Notes: a model not told the origin generated them from the sequence alone. Counted from the first letter of the stretch, positions 8,737 to 21,545 are shown. The stretch is DNA of 21,554 nt from Saccoglossus kowalevskii (GCF_000003605.2 NW_003116463.1:247237-268790); one strand, 5' to 3'. Program-made: numbers and translations.

Positions 8737-11328
8737 CACTTACAGGAAGGCAAATATGAGTCTGTCTGAAAGCAGTTACATGTAGTCAATGATGAACCAA
8801 TCAGAAGGCATTTACAGTAAGGCAAAGATGGGTCTGTTAGAAGGCAGATACATGTAGTCAATGATGGACCAATCAGAAGGCACTTACAGGAAAGCAAAGA
8901 TGGGTCTGTCTTAAGGCAGTTACATGTAGTCAATGATGAACCAATGAAAAGGCACTTACTGGAAGGCAAATATGAGTCTGTCTGAGAGCAGTTACATGTA
9001 GTCAATGATGGGCCAATCAGAGGGCACTTACAGGAAGGCAAAGATGGATATGTCAGAAGGCAGTTACATCTAGTCAATAATGGAACAATCAGAAAGCACT
9101 CACAGAAAGGCAAAGGTGGGTCTGTCAGAAGGCAGTTACATGTAGTCAATGATGGACCAATCAGAAGGCACTTACAGGAAGGCAAATATGAGTCTGTCTG
9201 AAAGCAGTTACATGTAGTCAATGATGAACCAATCAGAAGGCATTTACAGTAAGGCAAAGATGGGTCTGTTAGAAGGCAGATACATGTAGTCAATGATGGA
9301 CCAATCAGAAGGCACTTACAGGAAGGCAAATATGAGTCTGTCTGAAAGCAGTTACATGTAGTCAATGATGAACCAATCAGAAGGCATTTACACGAAAGCA
9401 AAGATGGGTCTGTCTGAAGGCAGTTACATGTAGTCAATGATGGATCAATCAGAAGGCACTTACACGAAAGCAAAGATGGGTCTGTCTGAAAGCATTTACA
9501 TGTAGTCAATGATGGACCAATCAGAAGGCACTTACACGAAAGCAAAGATGGGCCTGTCTGAAGGCAGTAACATGTAGTCAATGATGGACCAATGAAAAGG
9601 CACTTACAGGAAAGCAAAGATGGGTCTGTCTGAAAGCACTTACATGTAGTCAATGATGGACCAATCAGAAGGCACTTACAGGAAGGCAAAGATGGGTCTG
9701 TCTGAAGGCAGTTACATGTAGTCAATGATGGACCAATCAGAAGGCACTTACAGGAAAGCAAAGATGGGTCTGTCTTAAGGCAGTTACATGTAGTCAATGA
9801 TGAACCAATGAAAAGGCACTTACTGGAAGGCAAATATGAGTCTGTCTGAGAGCAGTTACATGTAGTCAATGATGGGCCAATCAGAGGGCACTTACAGGAA
9901 GGCAAAGATGGATATGTCAGAAGGCAGTTACATCTAGTCAATAATGGAACAATCAGAAAGCACTCACAGAAAGGCAAAGATGGGTCTGTCAGAAGGCAGT
10001 TACATGTAGTCAATGATGGACCAATCAGAAGGCACTTACAGGAAGGCAAATATGAGTCTGTCTGAAAGCAGTTACATGTAGTCAATGATGAACCAATCAG
10101 AAGGCATTTACAGTAAGGCAAAGATGGGTCTGTTAGAAGGCAGATACATGTAGTCAATGATGGACCAATCAGAAGGCACTTACAGGAAAGCAAAGATGGG
10201 TCTGTCTTAAGGCAGTTACATGTAGTCAATGATGAACCAATGAAAAGGCACTTACTGGAAGGCAAATATGAGTCTGTCTGAGAGCAGTTACATGTAGTCA
10301 ATGATGGGCCAATCAGAGGGCACTTACAGGAAGGCAAAGATGGATATGTCAGAAGGCAGTTACATCTAGTCAATAATGGAACAATCAGAAAGCACTCACA
10401 GAAAGGCAAAGATGGGTCTGTCAGAAGGCAGTTACATGTAGTCAATGATGGACCAATCAGAAGGCACTTACAGGAAGGCAAATATGAGTCTGTCTGAAAG
10501 CAGTTACATGTAGTCAATGATGAACCAATCAGAAGGCATTTACAGTAAGGCAAAGATGGGTCTGTTAGAAGGCAGATACATGTAGTCAATGATGGACCAA
10601 TCAGAAGGCACTTACAGGAAGGCAAATATGAGTCTGTCTGAAAGCAGTTACATGTAGTCAATGATGAACCAATCAGAAGGCATTTACACGAAAGCAAAGA
10701 TGGGTCTGTCTGAAGGCAGTTACATGTAGTCAATGATGGATCAATCAGAAGGCACTTACACGAAAGCAAAGATGGGTCTGTCTGAAAGCATTTACATGTA
10801 GTCAATGATGGACCAATCAGAAGGCACTTACACGAAAGCAAAGATGGGCCTGTCTGAAGGCAGTAACATGTAGTCAATGATGGACCAATGAAAAGGCACT
10901 TACAGGAAAGCAAAGATGGGTCTGTCTGAAAGCACTTACATGTAGTCAATGATGGACCAATCAGAAGGCACTTACAGGAAGGCAAAGATGGGTCTGTCTG
11001 AAGGCAGTTACATGTAGTCAATGATGGACCAATCAGAAGGCACTTACAGGAAAGCAAAGATGGGTCTGTCTTAAGGCAGTTACATGTAGTCAATGATGAA
11101 CCAATGAAAAGGCACTTACTGGAAGGCAAATATGAGTCTGTCTGAGAGCAGTTACATGTAGTCAATGATGGGCCAATCAGAGGGCACTTACAGGAAGGCA
11201 AAGATGGATATGTCAGAAGGCAGTTACATCTAGTCAATAATGGAACAATCAGAAAGCACTCACAGAAAGGCAAAGATGGGTCTGTCAGAAGGCAGTTACA
11301 TGTAGTCAATGATGGACCAATCAGAAGG
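8737..11328 (+). repeat. Higher-order repeat: two tandem copies of an 18-monomer, 1296-bp unit
   Basis: Copy 1 is 8737-10032 and copy 2 is 10033-11328; 1296 is exactly 18 x 72. Marker monomers keep this spacing: caataatgg at 9075 and 10371, again at 9939 and 11235, and cagtaaggc at 8815 and 10111. The only mismatch I noticed is aaaggtggg near 9116 against aaagatggg. A partial earlier copy lies to the left (about 7945-8736), with one extra monomer at 8251-8394. To the right the series breaks near 11330 with a 69-mer. Confidence 0.88.
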
Positions 11329-12042
11329 CACTTGGAAGGCAAAGATGGGTCAGTGTAAAGGCAGTTACATTTAGTCAATGATGGACCAATCAGAAGGCAC
11401 TTACAGAAAGACAAAGATGGGTCTGTCAGAAGGCAGTTGCATGTAGTCAATGATGAAGCAATCAGAAAGCACTCACAGAAAGGCAAAGATGGGTCTGTCA
11501 GAAGGCAGTTACATGTAGTCAATGATGGACCAATCAGAAGGCACTTGGAAGGCAAAGATGGGTCTGTGTAAAGGCAGTTACATCTAGTCAATGATGGGCC
11601 AATCAGAAGGCAATTACAGGAACGCAAAGGTGGGTCTGTCAGTGGGCAGTTACATCTAGTCAATGATGAACCAATCAGAAGGCACTTACAGGAAGGCAAA
11701 GATGGGTCTGTTAGAAGGCAGTTACATGTAGTCAATGATGGACCAATCAGAAGGAACTTACAGGAAGGCAAAGATGGGTCTGTCAGTGGGCAGTTACATG
11801 TAGTCAATGATGAACCAATCAGAAGGCACTTACAGGAAGGCAAAGATGGGTCTGTTAGAAGGCAGATACATGTAGTCAATGATGGACCAATCAGAAGGCA
11901 CTTGGAATGCAAAGATGGGTCTGTTAGAAGGCAGTTACATGTAGTCAATGATAGGCCAATCAGAAGGCACTTACAGGAAGGCAAAGATGGGTCTGTCAGA
12001 AGGCAGTTGCATGTAGTCAATGATGAACCAATCAGACGGCAC

Positions 12043-12166
12043 TTTGCAAGGCAAAGATGGGTATGTCTTAGGGCAGTTACATGTAGTCATGATTGGCCAA
12101 TCAGAAGGCACTTACAGGAAGGCAAAGATGAGTCTGTCTGAAAGCAGTTACATGTAGTCAATGATG
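12043..12166. other. Cluster of three single-base indels near a block switch
   Basis: Relative to parallel copies there is an extra T at 12043-12045 (cactttgc), a lost A near 12089 (gtcatgatt) and a lost base near 12166 (gatgaccaatc). The first two compensate, leaving about 46 bp out of frame. The third breaks the minus frame. The neighbouring blocks before and after belong to different series. Confidence 0.75.
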
Positions 12167-12319
12167 ACCAATCAGAAAGCATTTACACGAAAGCAAAGAT
12201 GGGTCTGTCTGAAAGCATTTACATGTAGTCAATGATGGACCAATCAGAAGGCACTTACACGAAAGCAAAGATGGGCCTGTCTGAAGGCAGTAACATGTAG
12301 TCAATGATGGACCAATGAA

Positions 12320-13888
12320 AAGGCACTTACAGGAAAGCAAAGATGGGTCTGTCTGAAAGCACTTACATGTAGTCAATGATGGACCAATCAGAAGGCACTT
12401 ACAGGAAGGCAAAGATGGGTCTGTCTGAAGGCAGTTACATGTAGTCAATGATGGACCAATCAGAAGGCACTTACAGGAAAGCAAAGATGGGTCTGTCTTA
12501 AGGCAGTTACATGTAGTCAATGATGAACCAATGAAAAGGCACTTACTGGAAGGCAAATATGAGTCTGTCTGAGAGCAGTTACATGTAGTCAATGATGGGC
12601 CAATCAGAGGGCACTTACAGGAAGGCAAAGATGGATATGTCAGAAGGCAGTTACATCTAGTCAATAATGGAACAATCAGAAAGCACTCACAGAAAGGCAA
12701 AGATGGGTCTGTCAGAAGGCAGTTACATGTAGTCAATGATGGACCAATCAGAAGGCACTTGGAAGGCAAAGATGGGTCAGTGTAAAGGCAGTTACATTTA
12801 GTCAATGATGGACCAATCAGAAGACATTTGGAAGGCAAAGATGGGCATGTCTGAAAGCAGTTACATGTAGTCAATGATGGACCAATCAGAAGGCACTTAC
12901 ATGAAAGCAAAGATGGGTCTGTCTGAAAGCAGTTACATGTAGTCAATGGTGGACCAATCAGAAGGCACTTACACGAAAGCAAAGATGGATCTGTCTGAAA
13001 GCAGTTACATCTAGTCAATGATGGACCAATCAGAAGGCACTTACAGGAAGGTAAAGATGGGTCTGTCTGAAAGCACTTACATGTAGTCAATGATGGACCA
13101 ATCAGAATGCACTTACACGAAAGCAAAGATGGGTCTGTCAGAAGGCAGTTACATGTAGTCAATGATGGACCAATCAGAAGGCACTTGCAAGGCAAAGATG
13201 GGTATGTCTTAGGGCAGTTACATGTAGTCAATGATTGGCCAATCAGAAGGCACTTACAGGAAGGCAAAGATGAGTCTGTCTGAAAGCAGTTACATGTAGT
13301 CAATGATGAACCAATCAGAAGGCATTTACACGAAAGCAAAGATGGGTCTGTCTGAAAGCATTTACATGTAGTCAATGGTGGACCAATCAGAAGGCACTTA
13401 CACGAAAGCAAAGATGGATCTGTCTGAAAGCACTTACATGTAGTCAATGATGGACCAATCAGAAGGCACTTACAGGAAGGCAAAGATGGGTCTGTCTGAA
13501 GGCAGTTACATGTAGTCAATGATGAACCAATCAGAAGGCACTTACAGGAAGGCAAAGATGGGTCTGTTAGAAGGCAGATACATGTAGTCAATGATGGACC
13601 AATCAGAAGGCACTTGGAATGCAAAGATGGGTCTGTTTGAAGGCAGTTACATCTAGTCAATGATGGACCAATCAAAAGGCACTTACAGGAAAGCAAAGAT
13701 GGCTCTGTCAGAAGGCAGTTACATGTAGTCAATGATAAACCAATCAGAAGGCACTTACAGGAAGGCAAAGATGGGTCTGTTAGAAGGCAGATACATGTAG
13801 TCAATGATGGCCCAATCAAAAGGCACTTACAGGAAAGCAAAGATGGCTTTGTCAGAAGGCAGTTACATGTAGTCAATGATGAACCAAT
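12320..13888 (+). repeat. 1.57-kb block duplicated at 14969-16537
   Basis: About 22 monomers are shared at an offset of 2649 bp. I find only about four differences inside: gggtcagtg/gggttagtg, caatggtgg/caatggtag, gggtctgtt/gggtgtgtt and caatcaaaagg/caatctaaagg. The last creates a TAG on the minus strand at 16466-16468. The copies separate near 13888/16537. Confidence 0.87.
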
Positions 13889-14327
13889 CAGAAGGCACTT
13901 ACAGGAAATCAAAGATGGGTCTGTTAGAAGGCAGATACATGTAGTCAATGATGGACCAATCAGAAGGCACTTGGAATGCAAAGATGGGTCTGTTTGAAGG
14001 CAGTTACATCTAGTCAATGATGGACCAATCAAAAGGCACTTACAGGAAAGCAAAGATGGCTCTGTCAGAAGGCAGTTACATGTAGTCAATGATAAACCAA
14101 TCAGAAGGCACTTACAGGAAGGCAAAGATGGGTCTGTTAGAAGGCAGATACATGTAGTCAATGATGGCCCAATCAAAAGGCACTTACAGGAAAGCAAAGA
14201 TGGCTTTGTCAGAAGGCAGTTACATGTAGTCAATGATGAACCAATCAGAAGGCACTTACAGGAAATCAAAGATGGGTCTGTTAGAAGGCAGATACATGTA
14301 GTCAATGATGGACCAATCAGAAGGCAC
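13614..14327 (+). repeat. Five-monomer (357-bp) tandem duplication
   Basis: 13614-13970 is followed directly by an apparently identical 13971-14327. Each copy holds one 69-mer (cacttggaatg) and four 72-mers, giving 357 bp. The marker order in each is acatctag, gataaacc, gatggccc with gctttgtc, then ggaaatcaaag. The parallel blocks at 7261-7925 and 19491-20155 have only one copy, so this is a later expansion. Confidence 0.87.
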
Positions 14328-14930
14328 TTACAGGAAGGCAAATATGAGTCTGTCTGAAAGCAGTTACATGTAGTCAATGATGAACCAATCAGAAGGCATT
14401 TACAGGAAGGCAAAGATGGGTCTGTTAGAAGGCAGATACATGTAGTCAATGATGGACCAATCAGAAGGCACTTACAGGAAGGCAAATATGAGTCTGTCTG
14501 AAAGCAGTTACATGTAGTCAATGATGAACCAATCAGAAGGCATTTACACGAAAGCAAAGATGGGTCTGTCTGAAGGCAGTTACATGTAGTCAATGATGGA
14601 TCAATCAGAAGGCACTTACACGAAAGCAAAGATGGGTCTGTCTGAAAGCATTTACATGTAGTCAATGAAGGACCAATCAGAAGGCACTTACACGAAAGCA
14701 AAGTTGGGCCTGTCTGAAGGCAGTAACATGTAGTCAATGATGGACCAATGAGAAGGCACTTACAGGAAAGCAAAGATGGGTCTGTCTGAAAGCACTTACA
14801 TGTAGTCAATGATGGACCAATCAGAAGGCACTTACAGGAAGGCAAAGATGGGTCTGTCTGAAGGCAGTTACATGTAGTCAATGATGGACCAATCAGAAGG
14901 CACTTACAGGAAAGCAAAGATGGGTCTGTC
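14270..14930 (+). repeat. 0.66-kb block duplicated at 20049-20709
   Basis: The segments match at an offset of 5779 bp. Markers in order are ggaaatcaaag, ggcaaatatgag, gatggatcaatc, gtcaatgaaggacc (at 14661 and 20440) and cagtaacatg. Small differences include aaagttggg against aaagatggg and gtcagtgat near 20297. Confidence 0.78.
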
Positions 14931-16465
14931 TTAAGGCAGTTACATGTAGTCAATGATGAACCAATGAAAAGGCACTTACAGGAAAGCAAAGATGGGTCTG
15001 TCTGAAAGCACTTACATGTAGTCAATGATGGACCAATCAGAAGGCACTTACAGGAAGGCAAAGATGGGTCTGTCTGAAGGCAGTTACATGTAGTCAATGA
15101 TGGACCAATCAGAAGGCACTTACAGGAAAGCAAAGATGGGTCTGTCTTAAGGCAGTTACATGTAGTCAATGATGAACCAATGAAAAGGCACTTACTGGAA
15201 GGCAAATATGAGTCTGTCTGAGAGCAGTTACATGTAGTCAATGATGGGCCAATCAGAGGGCACTTACAGGAAGGCAAAGATGGATATGTCAGAAGGCAGT
15301 TACATCTAGTCAATAATGGAACAATCAGAAAGCACTCACAGAAAGGCAAAGATGGGTCTGTCAGAAGGCAGTTACATGTAGTCAATGATGGACCAATCAG
15401 AAGGCACTTGGAAGGCAAAGATGGGTTAGTGTAAAGGCAGTTACATTTAGTCAATGATGGACCAATCAGAAGACATTTGGAAGGCAAAGATGGGCATGTC
15501 TGAAAGCAGTTACATGTAGTCAATGATGGACCAATCAGAAGGCACTTACATGAAAGCAAAGATGGGTCTGTCTGAAAGCAGTTACATGTAGTCAATGGTG
15601 GACCAATCAGAAGGCACTTACACGAAAGCAAAGATGGATCTGTCTGAAAGCAGTTACATCTAGTCAATGATGGACCAATCAGAAGGCACTTACAGGAAGG
15701 TAAAGATGGGTCTGTCTGAAAGCACTTACATGTAGTCAATGATGGACCAATCAGAATGCACTTACACGAAAGCAAAGATGGGTCTGTCAGAAGGCAGTTA
15801 CATGTAGTCAATGATGGACCAATCAGAAGGCACTTGCAAGGCAAAGATGGGTATGTCTTAGGGCAGTTACATGTAGTCAATGATTGGCCAATCAGAAGGC
15901 ACTTACAGGAAGGCAAAGATGAGTCTGTCTGAAAGCAGTTACATGTAGTCAATGATGAACCAATCAGAAGGCATTTACACGAAAGCAAAGATGGGTCTGT
16001 CTGAAAGCATTTACATGTAGTCAATGGTAGACCAATCAGAAGGCACTTACACGAAAGCAAAGATGGATCTGTCTGAAAGCACTTACATGTAGTCAATGAT
16101 GGACCAATCAGAAGGCACTTACAGGAAGGCAAAGATGGGTCTGTCTGAAGGCAGTTACATGTAGTCAATGATGAACCAATCAGAAGGCACTTACAGGAAG
16201 GCAAAGATGGGTGTGTTAGAAGGCAGATACATGTAGTCAATGATGGACCAATCAGAAGGCACTTGGAATGCAAAGATGGGTCTGTTTGAAGGCAGTTACA
16301 TCTAGTCAATGATGGACCAATCAAAAGGCACTTACAGGAAAGCAAAGATGGCTCTGTCAGAAGGCAGTTACATGTAGTCAATGATAAACCAATCAGAAGG
16401 CACTTACAGGAAGGCAAAGATGGGTCTGTTAGAAGGCAGATACATGTAGTCAATGATGGCCCAAT

Positions 16466-17158
16466 CTAAAGGCACTTACAGGAAAGCAAAGATGGCTTTG
16501 TCAGAAGGCAGTTACATGTAGTCAATGATGAACCAATCAGAAGGCATTTACAGGAAGGCAAACATGGGTCTGTTAGAAGGCAGATACATGTAGTCAATGA
16601 TGGACCAATCAGAAGGCACTTACAGGAAGGCAAATATGAGTCTGTCTGAAAGCAGTTACATGTAGTCAATGATGAACCAATCAGAAGGCATTTACACGAA
16701 AGCAAAGATGGGTCTGTCTGAAGGCAGTTACATGTAGTCAATGATGGATCAATCAGAAGGCACTTACACGAAAGCAAAGTTGGGCCTGTCTGAAGGCAGT
16801 AACATGTAGTCAATGATGGACCAATGAGAAGGCACTTACAGGAAAGCAAAGATGGGTCTGTCTGAAAGCACTTACATGTAGTCAATGATGGACCAATCAG
16901 AAGGCACTTACAGGAAGGCAAAGATGGGTCTGTCTGAAGGCAGTTACATGTAGTCAATGATGGACCAATCAGAAGGCACTTACAGGAATGCAAAGATGGG
17001 TCTGTCTTAAGGCAGTTACATGTAGTCAATGATGAACCAATGAAAAGGCACTTACTGGAACGCAAATATAAGTCTGTCTGAGAGCAGTTACATGTAGTCA
17101 ATGATGGGCTAATCAGAGGGCACTTACAGGAAGGCAAAGATGGATATGTCTGAAGCAT
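16466..17158 (-). other. Minus-strand open frame of Cys repeats (230 codons)
   Basis: It ends at TAG 16466-16468, made by one A-to-T change (plus strand) at 16467 in caatctaaagg; the parallel monomer near 13817 reads caatcaaaagg. The upstream end is lost in the deletion-rich patch at 17153-17347. Confidence 0.35.
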
Positions 17159-17347
17159 TTACATGTAGTCAATGGTGGACCAATCAGAAGCACTTACACG
17201 AAAGCAAAGATGGATCTGTCTGAAAGCAGTTACATCTAGTCATGATGGACATCAGAGCACTTACAGGAAGTAAGATGGGTCTGTCTGAAGCACTACATGT
17301 AGTCATGATGACCATCAGAAGCACTACAGAAAGCAAAGATGGGTTCG
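17153..17347. other. Deletion-rich patch at a block junction (probable low-quality or joined sequence)
   Basis: Against the parallel stretch 12944-13130 (187 bp), 17170-17340 is only 171 bp. The 16 missing bases are all single, and nearly all fall in runs of two or more identical bases (caatg to catg, ccaatc to catc, gaaagc to gaagc, cactta to cacta). Two more irregularities lie at the edges: tgaagcattt near 17154 and gggttcgtc near 17343. The sequence left of the patch belongs to one block series, and that on the right starts the 16027-bp-offset duplicate. Either this is unpolished long-read sequence across an assembly join, or a truly decayed island. Confidence 0.8.
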
Positions 17348-17657
17348 TCAGAAGGCAGTTGCATGTAGTCAATGATGAACCAATCAGAAAGCACTCACAG
17401 GAAGGCAAAGATGGGTCTGTTAGAAGGCAGTTACATCTAGTCAATGATGGCCCAATCAAAAGGCACTTGGAAGGCAAAGATGGGTCTGTTAGAAGGCAGT
17501 TACATGTAGTCAATGATGGACCAATCAGAAGGCACTTACAGGAAGGCAAAGATGGGTCTGTCAGTGGGTAGTTACATGTAGTCAATGATGAACCAATCAG
17601 AAGGCACTTACAGGAAAGCAAAGATGGGTTTGTTAGAAGGCAGATACATGTAGTCAA
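17184..17657 (-). other. Minus-strand open frame (157 codons), scrambled in the deletion patch
   Basis: The upstream two thirds read as normal 24-residue repeats. Inside the 17153-17347 patch the register changes several times, giving stretches unrelated to the repeat and the only internal methionines in this strand's reading. It is bounded upstream by the TAG at 17679-17681. Confidence 0.3.
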
Positions 17658-17678
17658 TGATGGACCAATCAGAAGGCA

Positions 17679-20600
17679 CTAGGAATGCAAAGATGGGTCT
17701 GTTAGAAGGCAGTTACATGTAGTCAATGATAGGCCAATCAGAAGGCACTTACAGGAAGGCAAAGATGGGTCTGTCAGAAGGCAGTTGCATGTAGTCAATG
17801 ATGAACCAATCAGAAAGCACTCACAGAAAGGCAAAGATGGGTCTGTCAGAAGGCAGTTACATGTAGTCAATGATGGACCAATCAGAAGGCACTTGCAAGG
17901 CAAAGATGGGTATGTCTTAGGGCAGTTACATGTAGTCAATGATTGGCCAATCAGAAGGCACTTACAGGAAGGCAAAGATGAGTCTGTCTGAAAGCAGTTA
18001 CATGTAGTCAATGATGAACCAATCAGAAGGTATTTACATGAAAGCAAAGATGGGTCTGTCTGAAAGCATTTACATGTAGTCAATGATGGACCAATCAGAA
18101 GGCACTTACACGAAAGCAAAGATGGGCCTGTCTGAAGGCAGTAACATGTAGTCAATGATGGACCACTGAGAAGGCACTTACAGGAAAGCAAAGATGGGTC
18201 TGTCTGAAAGCACTTACATGTAGTCAATGATGGACCAATCAGAAGGCACTTACAGGAAGGCAAAGATGGGTCTGTCTGAAGGCAGTTACATGTAGTCAAT
18301 GATGAACCAATCAGAAGGCACTTACAGGAAGGCGAAGATAGGTCTGTTAGAAGGCAGATACATGTAGTCAATGATGGACCAATCAGAAGGCACTTGGAAT
18401 GCAAAGATGGGTCTGTTTGAAGGCAGTTACATGTAGTCAATGATGGACCAATCAGAAGGCACTTACAGAAAGACAAAGATGGGTCTGTCAGAAGGCAGTT
18501 GCATGTAGTCAATGATGAAGCAATCAGAAAGCACTCACAGAAAGGCAAAGATGGGTCTGTCAGAAGGCAGTTACATGTAGTCAATGATGGACCAATCAGA
18601 AGGCACTTGGAAGGCAAAGTTGGGTCTGTGTAAAGGCAGTTACATCTAGTCAATGATGGGCCAATCAGAAGGCAATTACAGGAACGCAAAGGTGGGTCTG
18701 TCAGTGGGCAGTTACATCTAGTCAATGATGAACCAATCAGAAGGCACTTACAGGAAGGCAAAGATGGGTCTGTTAGAAGGCAGTTACATCTAGTCAATGA
18801 TGGACCAATCAAAAGGCACTTACAGGAAAGCAAAGATGGCTTTGTCAGAAGGCAGTTACATGTAGTCAATGATGAACCAATCAGAAGGCACTTACAGGAA
18901 GGCAAAGATGGGTCTGTCTTAAGGCAGTTACATGTAGTCAATGATGAACCAATGAAAAGGCACTTACAGGAAAGCAAAGATGGGTCTGTCTGAAAGCACT
19001 TACATGTAGTCAATGATGGACCAATCAGAAGGCACTTACAGGAAGGCAAAGATGGGTCTGTCTGAAGGCAGTTACATGTAGTCAATGATGGACCAATCAG
19101 AAGGCACTTACAGGAAAGCAAAGATGGGTCTGTCTTAAGGCAGTTACATGTAGTCAATGATGAACCAATGAAAAGGCACTTACTGGAAGGCAAATATGAG
19201 TCTGTCTGAGAGCAGTTACATGTAGTCAATGATGGGCCAATCAGAGGGCACTTACAGGAAGGCAAAGATGGATATGTCAGAAGGCAGTTACATCTAGTCA
19301 ATAATGGAACAATCAGAAAGCACTCACAGAAAGGCAAAGATGGGTCTGTCAGAAGGCAGTTACATGTAGTCAATGATGGACCAATCAGAAGGCACTTGGA
19401 AGGCAAAGATGGGTCAGTGTAAAGGCAGTTACATTTAGTTAATGATGGACCAATCAGAAGACATTTGCAAGGCAAAGATGGGTCTGTCTGAAAGCATTTA
19501 CATGTAGTCAATGGTGGACCAATCAGAAGGCACTTACACGAAAGCAAAGATGGATCTGTCTGAAAGCACTTACATGTAGTCAATGATGGACCAATCAGAA
19601 GGCACTTACAGGAAGGCAAAGATGGGTCTGTCTGAAGGCAGTTACATGTAGTCAATGATGAACCAATCAGAAGGCACTTACAGGAAGGCAAAGATGGGTC
19701 TGTTAGAAGGCAGATACATGTAGTCAATGATGGACCAATCAGAAGGCACTTGGAATGCAAAGATGGGTCTGTTTGAAGGCAGTTACATCTAGTCAATGAT
19801 GGACCAATCAAAAGGCACTTACAGGAAAGCAAAGATGGCTCTGTCAGAAGGCAGTTACATGTAGTCAATGATAAACCAATCAGAAGGCACTTACAGGAAG
19901 GCAAAGATGGGTCTGTTAGAAGGCAGATACATGTAGTCAATGATGGCCCAATCAAAAGGCACTTACAGGAAAGCAAAGATGGCTTTGTCAGAAGGCAGTT
20001 ACATGTAGTCAATGATGAACCAATCAGAAGGCACTTACAGGAAATCAAAGATGGGTCTGTTAGAAGGCAGATACATGTAGTCAATGATGGACCAATCAGA
20101 AGGCACTTACAGGAAGGCAAATATGAGTCTGTCTGAAAGCAGTTACATGTAGTCAATGATGAACCAATCAGAAGGCATTTACAGGAAGGCAAAGATGGGT
20201 CTGTTAGAAGGCAGATACATGTAGTCAATGATGGACCAATCAGAAGGCACTTACAGGAAGGCAAATATGAGTCTGTCTGAAAGCAGTTACATGTAGTCAG
20301 TGATGAACCAATCAGAAGGCATTTACACGAAAGCAAAGATGGGTCTGTCTGAAGGCAGTTACATGTAGTCAATGATGGATCAATCAGAAGGCACTTACAC
20401 GAAAGCAAAGATGGGTCTGTCTGAAAGCATTTACATGTAGTCAATGAAGGACCAATCAGAAGGCACTTACACGAAAGCAAAGATGGGCCTGTCTGAAGGC
20501 AGTAACATGTAGTCAATGATGGACCAATGAAAAGGCACTTACAGGAAAGCAAAGATGGGTCTGTCTGAAAGCACTTACATGTAGTCAATGATGGACCAAT

Positions 20601-20948
20601 CAGAAGGCACTTACAGGAAGGCAAAGATGGGTCTGTCTGAAGGCAGTTACATGTAGTCAATGATGGACCAATCAGAAGGCACTTACAGGAAAGCAAAGAT
20701 GGGTCTGTCTTAAGGCAGTTACATGTAGTCAATGATGAACCAATGAAAAGGCACTTACTGGAAGGCAAATATGAGTCTGTCTGAGAGCAGTTACATGTAG
20801 TCAATGATGGGCCAATCAGAGGGCACTTACAGGAAGGCAAAGATGGATATGTCAGAAGGCAGTTACATCTAGTCAATAATGGAACAATCAGAAAGCACTC
20901 ACAGAAAGGCAAATATGGGTCTGTTAGAAGGCAGATACATGTAGTCAA
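17679..20948 (-). other. Minus-strand open frame of Cys repeats (1089 codons)
   Basis: It runs from below the TAG at 20970-20972 to the TAG at 17679-17681. Both stops are the cactagg variant within copies of one block. The repeats are the same as elsewhere, and the nominal start is not ATG. Confidence 0.4.
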
Positions 20949-21545
20949 TGATGGACCAATCAGAAAGCACTAGGAATGCAAAGATGGGTCTGTTAGAAGG
21001 CAGTTACATGTAGTCAATGATAGGCCAATCAGAAGGCACTTACAGGAAGGCAAAGATGGGTCTGTCAGAAGGCAGTTGCATGTAGTCAATGATGAACCAA
21101 TCAGAAAGCACTCACAGAAAGGCAAAGATGGGTCTGTCAGAAGGCAGTTACATGTAGTCAATGATGGACCAATCAGAAGGCACTTGCAAGGCAAAGATGG
21201 GTATGTCTTAGGGCAGTTACATGTAGTCAATGATTGGCCAATCAGAAGGCACTTACAGGAAGGCAAAGATGAGTCTGTCTGAAAGCAGTTACATGTAGTC
21301 AATGATGAACCAATCAGAAGGTATTTACACGAAAGCAAAGATGGGTCTGTCTGAAAGCATTTACATGTAGTCAATGATGGACCAATCAGAAGGCACTTAC
21401 ACGAAAGCAAAGATGGGCCTGTCTGAAGGCAGTAACATGTAGTCAATGATGGACCACTGAGAAGGCACTTACAGGAAAGCAAAGATGGGTCTGTCTGAAA
21501 GCACTTACATGTAGTCAATGATGGACCAATCAGAAGGCACTTACA
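20890..21545 (+). repeat. 0.65-kb block shared with 5584-6239, 1610-2227 and 17637-18254
   Basis: This right-edge segment matches 5584-6239 at an offset of 15306 bp and is also related to the starts of the blocks near 1610 and 17637. All four carry the cactaggaatg 69-mer, the gataggcc monomer and the palindromic tgattggcc monomer in the same order. The window ends inside the array, shortly after the match breaks near 21546 (acagaaagacaa). Confidence 0.8.

Larger units (their letters stand above)
7923..12020 (-). other. Minus-strand open frame of Cys repeats (1365 codons)
   Basis: This is an uninterrupted frame of about 57 repeats across the 1296-bp tandem pair, bounded by the indels at 7931 and 12043. 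It includes the IVPLLTRC variants made by the caataatggaacaatc monomers. It has no ATG, and the frame-preserving length is explained by 72- and 69-bp units. If any part of the array is translated, this and 12158-16453 are the best stretches to test. Confidence 0.4.
12158..16453 (-). other. Longest minus-strand open frame of Cys repeats (1431 codons)
   Basis: About 60 repeats run from just below the TAG at 16466-16468 down to the one-base loss near 12166. The frame spans two near-identical 1.57-kb blocks and the 357-bp tandem pair. No methionine appears after the nominal non-ATG (TTG) start. Cysteines are mostly kept, but the 69-bp class loses one (PSLPSKC, SLHSKC). Confidence 0.4.
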
